Assembly (NCBI GenBank): GCA_009911035.1
Contig: QXWO01000001.1
Location: 62,001-126,000, forward strand
Length of the DNA stretch: 64,000 bases
From: Lachnospiraceae bacterium
GTDB taxonomy: Bacteria; Bacillota; Clostridia; Lachnospirales; Lachnospiraceae
Reading direction: 5' to 3'
Shown: piece by piece, positions 1-8,504 of the stretch
Layout of the letters: each line of letters begins with the position of its first letter
How positions within the stretch are numbered: the first letter of the stretch is position 1
Program-made: the position numbers and the translations under genes
The notes under the pieces: generated by a model
The model's database searches: none
Seen by the model: only the letters and a program-made list of their open reading frames with translations
What the model was told of the DNA's origin: nothing

Positions 1-1310
1 AATTAACATTTGCAGGGGGAATTCATCCTTATGACGGCAAAGACCTGTCCAAGGACAAACCAATTAAAGAAGTTTTGCCCAAAGGGGATCTGGTTTATCC
101 TTTGTCACAGCACATTGGCGCGCCGGCAAAGCCAATCGTCCAAAAGGGCGATAAGGTGCTTACAGGACAGAAGATTGCAGAAGCAGGAGGATTTGTGTCT
201 GCACCAATCTATGCAACTGTCTCTGGGACTGTAAAAGCAATTGAACCGAGACGGGTAGTTACCGGGGACAATGTAATGAGCATTGTCATTGAAAATGACG
301 GATTATATGAGGAAGTGGACTGGCCGGAAGTCAAACCCTTTGAAGAATTAAGCAGGGAAGAAAAGATTGATCTCATTAAGGAAGCGGGAATCGTGGGAAT
401 GGGAGGCGCCGGATTCCCTACAGCAGTAAAGCTTTCTCCCAAAGAACCTGAAAAAATAGAATATGTGATTGTGAACTGTGCGGAATGCGAACCGTATCTT
501 ACGTCCGATTACCGCAAAATGCTGGAGGAACCTGAAAAGCTGATCGGGGGCCTTAAAGTGTCCTTAAGCCTTTTTGAGAATGCAAGGGGTATTCTCGCAG
601 TGGAGGACAATAAACCGGACTGCATCGAGAAGTTAAAACAGCTTACCAGGGATGAAAATAAGATTACGGTCAAGGCTCTTAAGACCAAGTACCCCCAGGG
701 ATCAGAGCGGCAGCTCATTTATGCGGCTACCGGACGGGCCATCAACTCATCCATGCTTCCTGCGGATGCAGGCTGTGTGGTTAATAATGTGGATACGGTG
801 ATAGCCATTTATAATGCGGTGATCTGTGGAAGGCCGCTGATGTACAGGATCGTGACCGTGACAGGGGATGCTGTTATGGATCCCCGTAATTTTAAAGTAA
901 GGATAGGAACCAATTATCATGAGCTGATAGAGGAAGCGGGAGGTTTTATCGTGCCCCCTGTAAAGATCGTCTCCGGTGGACCAATGATGGGATTCGGTAT
1001 TTTTGATCTGGATGTGCCCACCACCAAGACATCCTCAGCTCTTTTATGCCTTACTAAGGACGAAGTGTCGGCTATGGAGCCGGGGCCGTGTATCAACTGC
1101 GGCAAATGTGTGGAGGTATGTCCGGGAAGGGTGGTTCCCCGGAAGCTGGCGGACTATGCAGAGCATTACGATGAAGAGGCATTTGTCAAAAATGACGGAA
1201 TGGAATGCTGTGAGTGCGGGTGCTGCAGTTTCGTATGCCCAGCCAAACGTCCCCTTACGCAGGTGATCAAATCCATGCGCAAAATGCAGCTTGCAAAGAA
1301 GAAAAAGTAG
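1..1310 (+). CDS. rnfC: RnfC, electron-transport complex subunit C (5' partial)
   Basis: Peripheral Fe-S/flavin-binding subunit of the Rnf complex, which couples electron transfer between ferredoxin and NAD to ion pumping. The frame is open from base 3 and starts LTFAGGIHPYDGK, the usual RnfC N-terminus, so only the first two or three residues lie outside the window. An internal ATG at 75 is not the real start. The order is RnfC N-terminal barrel, NADH-binding Complex1-51K-like domain (GMGGAGFPTAVK around 400-430), SLBB-like region, then two 4Fe-4S motifs near the C-terminus, CINCGKCVEVCP (from 1087) and CCECGCCSFVCP (from 1207). The Lys-rich tail ends 37 bases before rnfD. First visible gene of the rnfCDGEAB operon; its promoter lies upstream of the window. 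Confidence 0.96.
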   Translation, partial: LTFAGGIHPYDGKDLSKDKPIKEVLPKGDLVYPLSQHIGAPAKPIVQKGDKVLTGQKIAEAGGFVSAPIYATVSGTVKAIEPRRVVTGDNVMSIVIENDGLYEEVDWPEVKPFEELSREEKIDLIKEAGIVGMGGAGFPTAVKLSPKEPEKIEYVIVNCAECEPYLTSDYRKMLEEPEKLIGGLKVSLSLFENARGILAVEDNKPDCIEKLKQLTRDENKITVKALKTKYPQGSERQLIYAATGRAINSSMLPADAGCVVNNVDTVIAIYNAVICGRPLMYRIVTVTGDAVMDPRNFKVRIGTNYHELIEEAGGFIVPPVKIVSGGPMMGFGIFDLDVPTTKTSSALLCLTKDEVSAMEPGPCINCGKCVEVCPGRVVPRKLADYAEHYDEEAFVKNDGMECCECGCCSFVCPAKRPLTQVIKSMRKMQLAKKKK

Positions 1311-1347
1311 TCCCGGCGGGGAACTTGAAATAGGAGGAAAGAACAAC

Positions 1348-2280
1348 ATGAGCGATTTGATGAAAGTTTCATCCAATCCCCATATCAGGTCAAAGGTTAC
1401 TACCAGTAACATTATGCTTGCAGTGGTAATCGCATTGCTTCCTGCGGCAGGCTTTGGCATATATAACTTTGGGCTGGATGCGCTTATCTTAATTTTAGTA
1501 ACCGTGGCATCTACGGTTCTGACGGAATTCCTTTATGAGAAAGGAATGCATAAAAAGGTGACGGTCGGCGATTTTTCAGCGGTAGTGACAGGGATTTTAC
1601 TGGCTCTCAACCTGCCCCCGAAGGCACCTTGGTGGATTGGAGTTATTGGCGGTATTTTTGCTATTTTAGTAGTGAAAATGCTTTTTGGAGGCTTAGGACA
1701 GAACTTTATGAACCCAGCGCTGGGGGCAAGGTGCTTCCTGCTTATTTCCTATACCTCCATTATGTGTAATTTTGAGTGCGATGCTTATACGGGGCCTACC
1801 TCTCTTGCCAGCTTAAAAGCGGGAGAGAGCGTAAATATTCTGGATATGGTGATTGGAAAGACCGGAGGAACCATCGGGGAGACATCCATGATCGCCATTG
1901 TGATTGGCGCATGCCTGCTGATCCTTCTGGGAGTGATCGACCTTAAGATCCCCGGAAGTTACATATTGACATTCGTCGTGTTTGTCATACTCTTCGGAGG
2001 GCATGGCTTTGACCCGGCTTATATCAGCGCGCAGCTTGCAGGCGGCGGGCTGATGCTTGGTGCTTTCTTTATGGCTACGGATTATGTCACCAGACCGGTT
2101 ACGAAGAAGGGACAGTATCTGTACGGCGTGGTACTGGGCCTTCTGACAGGGATATTCAGAATATTCGGCCCTTCAGCGGAAGGCGTTTCCTATGCGATTA
2201 TTTTAGGAAATCTACTGGTACCTCTGATTGAAAAAATCACCATGCCGAAAGCATTTGGAAAAGGAGGGGAAAGAGCATGA
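1348..2280 (+). CDS. rnfD: RnfD, membrane subunit of Rnf complex
   Basis: Integral membrane subunit of Rnf, 310 aa, of the NqrB/RnfD family, expected to carry covalent FMN and take part in the ion channel. The start at 1348 is chosen because it follows AGGAGG (1332-1337) by about ten bases; the open frame runs on upstream inside the end of rnfC. Many hydrophobic segments are visible. The region aligning with the flavinylation motif reads DAYTGPTSLA (about 1780-1809), with Pro where the family normally has Ala (D-x-x-S/T-G-A-T). The TGA stop overlaps the rnfG ATG (ATGA), so translation is probably coupled. Confidence 0.95.
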   Translation: MSDLMKVSSNPHIRSKVTTSNIMLAVVIALLPAAGFGIYNFGLDALILILVTVASTVLTEFLYEKGMHKKVTVGDFSAVVTGILLALNLPPKAPWWIGVIGGIFAILVVKMLFGGLGQNFMNPALGARCFLLISYTSIMCNFECDAYTGPTSLASLKAGESVNILDMVIGKTGGTIGETSMIAIVIGACLLILLGVIDLKIPGSYILTFVVFVILFGGHGFDPAYISAQLAGGGLMLGAFFMATDYVTRPVTKKGQYLYGVVLGLLTGIFRIFGPSAEGVSYAIILGNLLVPLIEKITMPKAFGKGGERA

Positions 2281-2894
2281 AAAATATGATGAAAGATGCC
2301 GCCATCCTTTTGGTGATCACCCTGTTTGCGGGGCTGGTTTTAGGGTTCGTTTATCAGATTACCAAAGAGCCTATTGCCCTGGCAGAAGAAAAGGCGGCAA
2401 AGGAAGCCTATGCGGAGGTTTTCCCGGAAGCTTCTGAATTTGAAATGCTGGATGATGCTCTGCCAAAGTCGGATACACCGGAATGGGCACAGGCCGGATT
2501 TGCAGGCGTTACCATTGAAAATGTACTCTCTGCCCTTGACAAGGACGGCGCCCATATGGGCTATGTGCTTACGGTTACCAGCCATGAGGGATACGGCGGG
2601 GACATTACCTTTACTATGGGAATAGGTAATGACGGCGGATTAAACGGGATATCCATTTTAAGCATCTCGGAAACAGCGGGGCTTGGCATGAAAGCGGAAG
2701 CAGTGCTGAAACCACAGTTTGCAGACAAAAACGTTCCAGCCTTTACCTACACTAAGACAGGGGCAGTTTCTGAAGACCAGATAGATGCCATAAGCGGGGC
2801 AACGATAACGACCAGCGCAGTGACAACCGCAGTCAACGGCGGACTTTACTATTTCCAGAACTGGTTAGGAGGTGGCAGCAATGAAGCCAAATAG
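2277..2894 (+). CDS. rnfG: RnfG, FMN-carrying subunit of Rnf complex
   Basis: RnfG of 205 aa: one N-terminal membrane helix (about residues 6-25) followed by an extracytoplasmic FMN-binding domain. The flavinylation motif is canonical, DAISGATITTSAV near the C-terminus (about 2785-2820), where ApbE would attach FMN to the Thr. The ATG overlaps the rnfD stop, and the gene end overlaps the start of rnfE by 14 bases. A likely modifying enzyme, ApbE, is encoded 3.3 kb downstream on the other strand. Confidence 0.95.
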   Translation: MKNMMKDAAILLVITLFAGLVLGFVYQITKEPIALAEEKAAKEAYAEVFPEASEFEMLDDALPKSDTPEWAQAGFAGVTIENVLSALDKDGAHMGYVLTVTSHEGYGGDITFTMGIGNDGGLNGISILSISETAGLGMKAEAVLKPQFADKNVPAFTYTKTGAVSEDQIDAISGATITTSAVTTAVNGGLYYFQNWLGGGSNEAK

Positions 2895-3615
2895 TGTATC
2901 CGAACGTCTCATAAACGGACTGATTAAAGAAAATCCCACCTTTGTGCTGATGCTTGGCATGTGCCCTACGCTTGCCGTAACCACATCAGCAATCAACGGG
3001 CTGGGAATGGGGCTTACCACCATGGTTGTGCTTGCCCTAAGTAATATGTTTATATCCATGCTTAGGAAAATCATACCGGATAAGGTAAGGATTCCTGCAT
3101 TTATTGTAATTATTGCGTCTTTCGTGACGGTAGTGGAACTTCTGCTTAAGGCGTTCATTCCTTTTTTGTACAGCGCCCTTGGGCTTTATATTCCTTTGAT
3201 TGTTGTTAACTGTATTATTTTAGGCCGTGCAGAGGCTTATGCTTCCAAAAACGGCGTGCTCTCATCCTTATTTGACGGTGTGGGAATGGGGCTTGGATTT
3301 ACCTGTGCCCTTACCATTATAGGTGCGGTCAGGGAATTGATCGGCGCCGGTGAACTGTTTGGAGTCATGGTTATGCCGGAAAGCTATGTGCCGTGCAGTA
3401 TTTTCGTCCTTGCGCCGGGCGCTTTCTTTGTGCTTGCCGGACTGACTGCAATACAGAATAAGGTAAAAATTGCCGGGGAAAAGAAAGGAAAGGATATGTC
3501 AAAAATCCAGTCGGGCTGCAATTCTGACTGCATGAACTGCGGGGAGTCCGGGTGCAGCAGGCGGATGATCGATGAAACGGCCCAAAGCCGAAAGGAGGAA
3601 AAGAGCAATGATTAA
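2881..3615 (+). CDS. rnfE: RnfE, membrane subunit of Rnf complex with Cys-rich tail
   Basis: Integral membrane subunit, 244 aa, paralogous to RnfA (the NqrD/RnfE family). The ATG at 2881 is preferred because AGGAGG (2867-2872) lies eight bases upstream; a GTG at 2872 is in frame but overlaps that site. The body ends near residue 200 and is followed by a tail of about 40 residues with the spacing C-x3-C-x2-C-x4-C (SGCNSDCMNCGESGCSRR). The tail is longer than the roughly 200-aa core and could bind metal or Fe-S; that is inference. The stop overlaps rnfA by eight bases. Confidence 0.94.
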   Translation: MKPNSVSERLINGLIKENPTFVLMLGMCPTLAVTTSAINGLGMGLTTMVVLALSNMFISMLRKIIPDKVRIPAFIVIIASFVTVVELLLKAFIPFLYSALGLYIPLIVVNCIILGRAEAYASKNGVLSSLFDGVGMGLGFTCALTIIGAVRELIGAGELFGVMVMPESYVPCSIFVLAPGAFFVLAGLTAIQNKVKIAGEKKGKDMSKIQSGCNSDCMNCGESGCSRRMIDETAQSRKEEKSND

Positions 3616-4186
3616 AGAATTACTGATTATCTTAATTTCATCCTCTCTGGTAAGTAATGTGGTATTAAGCCAGTTTCTGGGGTTGTGCCCCTTCCTTGGG
3701 GTATCCAAAAAGACCGGCACTGCTGCCGGAATGGGAACGGCTGTTATCTTCGTTATTACGCTTGCTTCGGCAGTGGCAGGGGCAATTTACAAATACATAC
3801 TGCTGCCTTTTGACCTGACTTATTTACAGACCATTGTATTTATTCTGGTAATAGCGGCTCTTGTCCAGTTTGTGGAGATGTTCCTTAAGAAATATATGAA
3901 ATCCCTGTATCAGGCTCTTGGCGTATATCTTCCTCTGATCACTACCAACTGCGCGGTTCTTGGCGTTGCCTTAACCAATGTGCAGAAAAATTATGGGATT
4001 CTGACCGGAATAGTCAATGGATTTGCGACAGCCGTAGGCTTTACGATTTCTATTGTCATTCTGGCCGGCATCAGGGAAAAGATGGAATATAATGACATCC
4101 CCGAATCCTTTAAGGGAATGCCCATCGTTCTTGTGACCGCAGGTCTGATGGCGATTGCCTTCTGCGGATTCTCAGGGCTGCTTTAA
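3608..4186 (+). CDS. rnfA: RnfA, membrane subunit of Rnf complex
   Basis: RnfA, 192 aa, the usual family length, with about six hydrophobic helices. It pairs with RnfE in the membrane and is thought to hold a 2Fe-2S cluster between the two; the TNCAVLG-type half-motif is visible near residue 117. The start at 3608 follows AAAGGAGG (3592-3599). The preceding in-frame ATG at 3572 lies inside rnfE and is not used. Ends 13 bases before rnfB. Confidence 0.95.
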   Translation: MIKELLIILISSSLVSNVVLSQFLGLCPFLGVSKKTGTAAGMGTAVIFVITLASAVAGAIYKYILLPFDLTYLQTIVFILVIAALVQFVEMFLKKYMKSLYQALGVYLPLITTNCAVLGVALTNVQKNYGILTGIVNGFATAVGFTISIVILAGIREKMEYNDIPESFKGMPIVLVTAGLMAIAFCGFSGLL

Positions 4187-4199
4187 AAGGAGGTATAGT

Positions 4200-4997
4200 A
4201 TGAGTTTTTCAGGAGTTTTGCTGGCTGTGGCCGTTGTAGGCGGCGTGGGTCTGTTTATCGGTCTTTTCCTTGGAATAGCCGCCATCAAATTTAAAGTGGA
4301 AGTAGATGAAAAAGAAGAAGCTGTGCTGGCAGCACTGCCCGGAAATAACTGCGGCGGATGCGGCTTTCCGGGGTGCAGCGGCCTGGCGGCCGCCATTGCA
4401 AAGGGGGAGGCCCCTGTCAATGCCTGCCCGGTAGGAGGAGAGCCGGTAGGAAAAGTGATTGCCGGGATCATGGGTGTGGAGGCGGAGGAATCCGTAAGGA
4501 TGACAGCCTTTGTACAGTGTCAGGGGGACTGTGATAAAGTAACCTTTGATTACGATTATTCCGGGATCGAAGACTGCCGGATGCTTTCTTTCGTGCCTAA
4601 CGGGGGTGCGAAAAGCTGTAACTATGGGTGCCTTGGATATGGAAGCTGTGTGCAGGCCTGCCCCTTTGATGCCATTTTCGTGGAAAACGGTGTGGCAGTG
4701 GTGGATAAGGAAAAATGCAAAGCCTGCGGAAAGTGTGTGGAAGTCTGTCCCAAGAAGCTGATTACACTTATCCCTTATGATGCCCAATATGCAGTTGCAT
4801 GCAGTTCTAAAGATAAAGGCCCGGTGACCATGAAGGACTGTAAGGCTGGCTGTATCGGTTGTCAGCTCTGCAAAAAGAACTGTGCAAGCGGGGCAGTGGA
4901 GATCACAGACTTTAATGCCACAATTGACTATGACAAGTGTGTGGGATGCGGCGTCTGTATGGAAAAATGTCCAAGAAAGTCGATTGTCACTCACTAA
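4200..4997 (+). CDS. rnfB: RnfB, polyferredoxin subunit of Rnf complex
   Basis: RnfB, 265 aa, the presumed entry point for electrons from reduced ferredoxin. One N-terminal helix anchors it, followed by the CGGCGFPGC 4Fe-4S domain (about residues 48-65) and several ferredoxin-type motifs, including CLGYGSCVQACP, CKACGKCVEVCP, CIGCQLCKKNC and CVGCGVCMEKCP. The start at 4200 follows AAAGGAGG (4186-4193). It closes the operon. No clear intrinsic terminator with a T-tract follows; see the structured gap at 4998-5129. Confidence 0.95.
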   Translation: MSFSGVLLAVAVVGGVGLFIGLFLGIAAIKFKVEVDEKEEAVLAALPGNNCGGCGFPGCSGLAAAIAKGEAPVNACPVGGEPVGKVIAGIMGVEAEESVRMTAFVQCQGDCDKVTFDYDYSGIEDCRMLSFVPNGGAKSCNYGCLGYGSCVQACPFDAIFVENGVAVVDKEKCKACGKCVEVCPKKLITLIPYDAQYAVACSSKDKGPVTMKDCKAGCIGCQLCKKNCASGAVEITDFNATIDYDKCVGCGVCMEKCPRKSIVTH

Positions 4998-5129
4998 ATT
5001 GTCTGGCAGGGTTGTACCGTCATAGATTTATGCCTCCCGCATTTGATGCACAATCGTGTAGATGTCGGTACGCCTCCTGCTATGGTTAGAGCGTGTTTGC
5101 AAACACGCCTGGTCCGAAGGAGGTAAAAA
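4998..5129. other. Structured gap with an 18-bp perfect palindrome
   Basis: The 132 bases between rnfB and the aldo/keto reductase gene hold a partly complementary pair (GTACCG near 5011, CGGTAC near 5067) and a perfect 18-bp palindrome, GCGTGTTTG/CAAACACGC, at 5091-5108. The palindrome lies 12 bases before the AAGGAGG ribosome site (5117-5123). No T-tract follows either structure, so an operator or mRNA processing site is as likely as a terminator. Confidence 0.5.
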
Positions 5130-6173
5130 ATGAGGAATACACATGCAGAGGTAAGACTTGGAAGTACAGAAATATGTGTGAATAAAAATGGTTTTGGGGC
5201 GTTGCCTATCCAGCGTATCAGCGAAGAAAAGGCAGTATACCTTTTAAAGAAGGCTTATGATGGGGGGATACGCTTTTTTGACACCGCAAGGGGCTACAGC
5301 GACAGTGAATATAAGCTGGGACTTGCCTTTGGGGGTATCCGGGAAAGTCTCTTTATAGCCACCAAGACTACAGCATCCACAGGGGAAGGGCTGAAAAAGG
5401 ATTTGGAGACGAGCCTGTCCATGCTGAAAACAGATTATATTGATATTTACCAGTTCCACAATCCGTCTTTTTGTCCAAAGCCGGGAGACGGAAGCGGACT
5501 GTATGAGGCGGCAAAAGAAGCAAAAGAAGAAGGAAAAATCCGCCATATAGGCATTACCAACCACCGTCTTCATGTGGCTAAGGAGGCAGTGGAAAGCGGC
5601 CTGTACGAAACCCTCCAGTTCCCTTTCAGTTATCTGGCAGGAAAGCAGGAAGAAGAACTGGCGGAGGAATGTAAAAAGGCGGATATGGGATTTATCGCCA
5701 TGAAAGCCTTGTCCGGCGGGCTTATTACCAATTCCGGTGCGGCTTATGCTCACATTGCGCAGTTTGATAATGTCCTTCCCATCTGGGGCGTACAGAGGGA
5801 AAAGGAGCTGGATGAATTTTTATCCTATATTGACAATCCTCCGGTTATGACCAGTGGGATAAAGGAAATCATCGACAGGGATAAGCAGGGGCTGGCAGGA
5901 GACTTCTGCCGGGGATGCGGCTACTGTATGCCCTGCCCGGCTGGAATTGAAATCAACAACTGTGCCAGAATGTCCCTTCTCCTTAGAAGGTCCCCGGCGG
6001 CAGGATGGCTGACAGAAGAAAATCAGGAGAAAATGAACAAAATCGAAGACTGTATGCACTGCGGTAAGTGCAAAAGCAAATGTCCTTATGGGTTGGATAC
6101 GCCGGAACTGCTTGCAAAGAACCTGGAAGATTACAGGAATGTTCTGGCGGGGAAGGTCAGGGTGGACGTGTAG
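5130..6173 (+). CDS. Aldo/keto reductase with C-terminal 4Fe-4S ferredoxin domain
   Basis: 347 aa. Residues 1 to about 260 form an AKR-type TIM barrel: DTARGYSDSE near residue 50 carries the conserved Asp and Tyr, and the Lys lies in TKTTAS. The C-terminal 90 residues hold two Cys clusters, CRGCGYCMPCP and CMHCGKCKSKCP. This arrangement is common in anaerobes, which suggests a ferredoxin-linked reductase; the substrate is unknown. The ATG at 5130 follows AAGGAGG by six bases. Its position after the Rnf operon fits a redox role but does not prove one. Confidence 0.88.
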   Translation: MRNTHAEVRLGSTEICVNKNGFGALPIQRISEEKAVYLLKKAYDGGIRFFDTARGYSDSEYKLGLAFGGIRESLFIATKTTASTGEGLKKDLETSLSMLKTDYIDIYQFHNPSFCPKPGDGSGLYEAAKEAKEEGKIRHIGITNHRLHVAKEAVESGLYETLQFPFSYLAGKQEEELAEECKKADMGFIAMKALSGGLITNSGAAYAHIAQFDNVLPIWGVQREKELDEFLSYIDNPPVMTSGIKEIIDRDKQGLAGDFCRGCGYCMPCPAGIEINNCARMSLLLRRSPAAGWLTEENQEKMNKIEDCMHCGKCKSKCPYGLDTPELLAKNLEDYRNVLAGKVRVDV

Positions 6174-6209
6174 GCCTGCCGGATTTTGACAGGTAAATTT
6201 ACCCACTTA

Positions 6210-7214
6210 TTAATCACCCGGAAAATTTTCATAATGAATATGGCCGTCCTCTGTGATGAAAACAGCCTCAATATCCGGGTAGTTTTTAAGCAGTTGGACG
6301 GCTTTTTCATATCCAAGAATATAACACAGGGTGGAGAGGGCGTCGCCGTCTACGGAGGAAGGGCTTAGGATAGTCACCTGGGTGAGGCCGGAACTGGCAG
6401 GGTATCCGGTTTCGGTGGAGAGAATATGGTGGTACAGGGTGTCGTCCTTTTCAAAGTACCGTTCATAATTCCCGGAGGATACTGCGCTTATATCCGACAA
6501 ATCCAGTGTAAGAGCACAGGTTCCGGCAGGCGCAAATGGCTTCTGGATGCCGATGCGGAAGGAAGAACCGTCTGGTTTGGCCCCGAGAATCACCACATTT
6601 CCCCCTAAATTGATTAATGCAGACGCCACCCCTTTTGAGGTAAGAAATTCTTTTATCCTGTCACCGATAAATCCTTTGGCAATAAATCCCAAATCAATTT
6701 GAACGCCGGGGGAAGTCAACATGACCTGATTATCCCTGATTTCCAGCGTATGGTAATCTACATGGGAAAGGGCTTCGTCAATTTGCTTTTTGGCGGGAAC
6801 AAACTGCTGGTTATCCGAACCGAAATTCCAGAGTGCAGATAAGGCGCCTATGGAGGGGTCCACCAGCCCGTCCGATATTTCCGCATAGGAAAGTGCCGTC
6901 TTAAGAAGGTTTAGGGTATCTTCCTCCACCGTTACGAAAGCGCCTGTACTGTGATTGACATTCCATATATCGCTGCCTTCGATATAGGGACTTAAGAGAT
7001 TTTCATAGTGGGCGGCCAGATCCATACACTGGGCCAGCAGCTCTTCACTGCCATGGTCATAAACTGTAACCGTAATTACCGTATCAAAGTAAAATCCGGT
7101 CTGGCTTACAGGCTCCTGCCGGAAGGGCGCACCGCACCCGGCAAGGACAGTAAGACTTAAAATAAGGAAAAGAGAAACATATTTTTTTATAAAATTAATA
7201 TTAAATTTCATCAT
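6210..7214 (-). CDS. apbE: ApbE, FAD:protein FMN transferase (lipoprotein)
   Basis: 334 aa. ApbE moves FMN from FAD to a Thr in target proteins such as RnfG and RnfD on the outer face of the membrane. The N-terminus is a lipoprotein signal: Lys, a hydrophobic stretch, then LAGC with the lipid-modified Cys near residue 27. Further motifs are YFDTVITVTVYD, DLGFIAKGFIGD and ALINLGGNVVILG, all typical of the family. The start at 7214 follows GGAG (7222-7225 on this strand) by seven bases; the longer open frame to 7304 lacks a ribosome site and would bury the signal peptide. Convergent with the reductase gene, with 36 bases between them. Confidence 0.94.
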   Translation of the reverse strand: MMKFNINFIKKYVSLFLILSLTVLAGCGAPFRQEPVSQTGFYFDTVITVTVYDHGSEELLAQCMDLAAHYENLLSPYIEGSDIWNVNHSTGAFVTVEEDTLNLLKTALSYAEISDGLVDPSIGALSALWNFGSDNQQFVPAKKQIDEALSHVDYHTLEIRDNQVMLTSPGVQIDLGFIAKGFIGDRIKEFLTSKGVASALINLGGNVVILGAKPDGSSFRIGIQKPFAPAGTCALTLDLSDISAVSSGNYERYFEKDDTLYHHILSTETGYPASSGLTQVTILSPSSVDGDALSTLCYILGYEKAVQLLKNYPDIEAVFITEDGHIHYENFPGD

Positions 7215-7281
7215 GACAAATCTCCAGTAATGAATTTTAGTTGTATTAAGCCAGAGTTTCATGTATAGTAATAAACGGTGA

Positions 7282-7322
7282 CTGTTTTTTAGGGCGGTGC
7301 CCATGGCCCCCCAAAAAAACAG
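7282..7322. other. Hairpin with T- and A-runs in a divergent promoter gap
   Basis: CTGTTTTTT (7282-7290) pairs with AAAAAACAG (7314-7322), enclosing GGG and CCC blocks. It has the look of a bidirectional terminator, yet it sits between two divergently oriented genes (apbE and the GH25 gene). It may attenuate either leader. Confidence 0.5.
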
Positions 7323-7379
7323 CCGGCAAAGTTATTATATATCGTAGTGAAATGTTTGAAAAGAGAAAGTGGTGATAAA

Positions 7380-8504
7380 ATGCGTTTATCTGATGATGAT
7401 GATGAAAGAGGCGTGGGCGCCCCGGTGGTTTATACGATTATTGGTGTGTCGGTGTTTATCCTGCTCGTTCTTGCTGCTGTGCTGGTAAGTGACAGCAGGC
7501 GGACACCCAGCCCGGCCAAGGCGAAGGCAACGCCGACTCCTACACCACAGGTGGAGACGGAAGCTTACGGGGAACAGTCAGATGCAGACTTTGAGACATT
7601 GTACAGGGAAAATAAGCTAAGGTCGGAAGATCTGGATTTTTGGGACATGTACAGTGGCAGGGATGCGGATATAGAGGTGGAGCCTTCCCCGACGCCCGGT
7701 CCTACGCCTACCCATGAGCCGACGCCGGAGGAAATGGCGGCGGACGGAAAGCACACGAAAGTTACTTACCGGGACGGCACGGAGGAATGGCTGGAAATAT
7801 CCGAGAACATTCCCCTTTATTCTTATGACCTGACAAACTTAAAGATTACTGCTGGGAAGATGGAATATTATCAGGATGGGGAAAAGAACTCCTGGCTTGG
7901 GGTGGACTTATCCAAAGACAGTGGGCAGGTGGACTTTGAAGCCCTGAAAGATGCAGGGGTAGATTTTGTCATGTTAAGGCTGGGAAGCAGAGGGTATGAA
8001 ACCGGAGTGGTTTCCCTGGATGAAAATTTTGTGGCAAATATCACAGCCGCCCAGAGTGCCGGGCTGGAAGTAGGCGTTTACTTCTTTTCCCAGGCGGTGA
8101 GCGTGGAAGAGGCGGTGGAGGAAGCCCAATTTGTGATCAGCAATCTGGTGCCCTATAGAATTACCTACCCGGTGGCTTTTGATATGGAATATATCGTAAA
8201 CGACGAGGCACGTATTGATATTCTGGACAAGGATAAGAAATCCCAGATTGCGGAAGCATTCCTGTCAACGATAGAAAAGGAGGGGTACCGTACCATCCTT
8301 TACGGCAGTAAGAACTGGCTTTTAGGAGAGCTGATGCCGGATAAGCTGCTGAAAGATTACGACGTGTGGCTGAACGACCAGTCCCCGGTGCCGGACTATC
8401 CCTATCAGTTCAAGATGTGGAAATATGCGTCAGGACAGATTGTGACGGGGGTGGAGGGTAAGGCATCCTATACCATAAGCTTTGTGGATTACACCCGCAA
8501 ATAG
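7380..8504 (+). CDS. GH25 lysozyme-like muramidase, membrane anchored
   Basis: 374 aa. A short acidic cytoplasmic tail (SDDDDERG) and one transmembrane helix (about residues 17-37) are followed by Thr/Pro-rich linkers (TPTPTPQ, and SPTPGPTPTHEPTP near residue 110) that should cross the wall. A GH25 barrel follows from about residue 165: LGVDLSKDSGQVDFEAL carries the first catalytic Asp, FDMEYI gives the DxE pair, and a late DVWLNDQ motif is present. Predicted to cleave the beta-1,4 MurNAc-GlcNAc bond of peptidoglycan. The ATG at 7380 was chosen over 7347 because the helix then sits correctly; the ribosome site is weak. The 3' end overlaps the convergent gene by 16 bases. Confidence 0.87.
   Translation: MRLSDDDDERGVGAPVVYTIIGVSVFILLVLAAVLVSDSRRTPSPAKAKATPTPTPQVETEAYGEQSDADFETLYRENKLRSEDLDFWDMYSGRDADIEVEPSPTPGPTPTHEPTPEEMAADGKHTKVTYRDGTEEWLEISENIPLYSYDLTNLKITAGKMEYYQDGEKNSWLGVDLSKDSGQVDFEALKDAGVDFVMLRLGSRGYETGVVSLDENFVANITAAQSAGLEVGVYFFSQAVSVEEAVEEAQFVISNLVPYRITYPVAFDMEYIVNDEARIDILDKDKKSQIAEAFLSTIEKEGYRTILYGSKNWLLGELMPDKLLKDYDVWLNDQSPVPDYPYQFKMWKYASGQIVTGVEGKASYTISFVDYTRK

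Noticed and set aside
4209-4994. 261-codon open frame on the minus strand
   Set aside because: It lies fully opposite rnfB, which has clear Fe-S motifs; this is a shadow of a Cys/Gly-rich coding strand.
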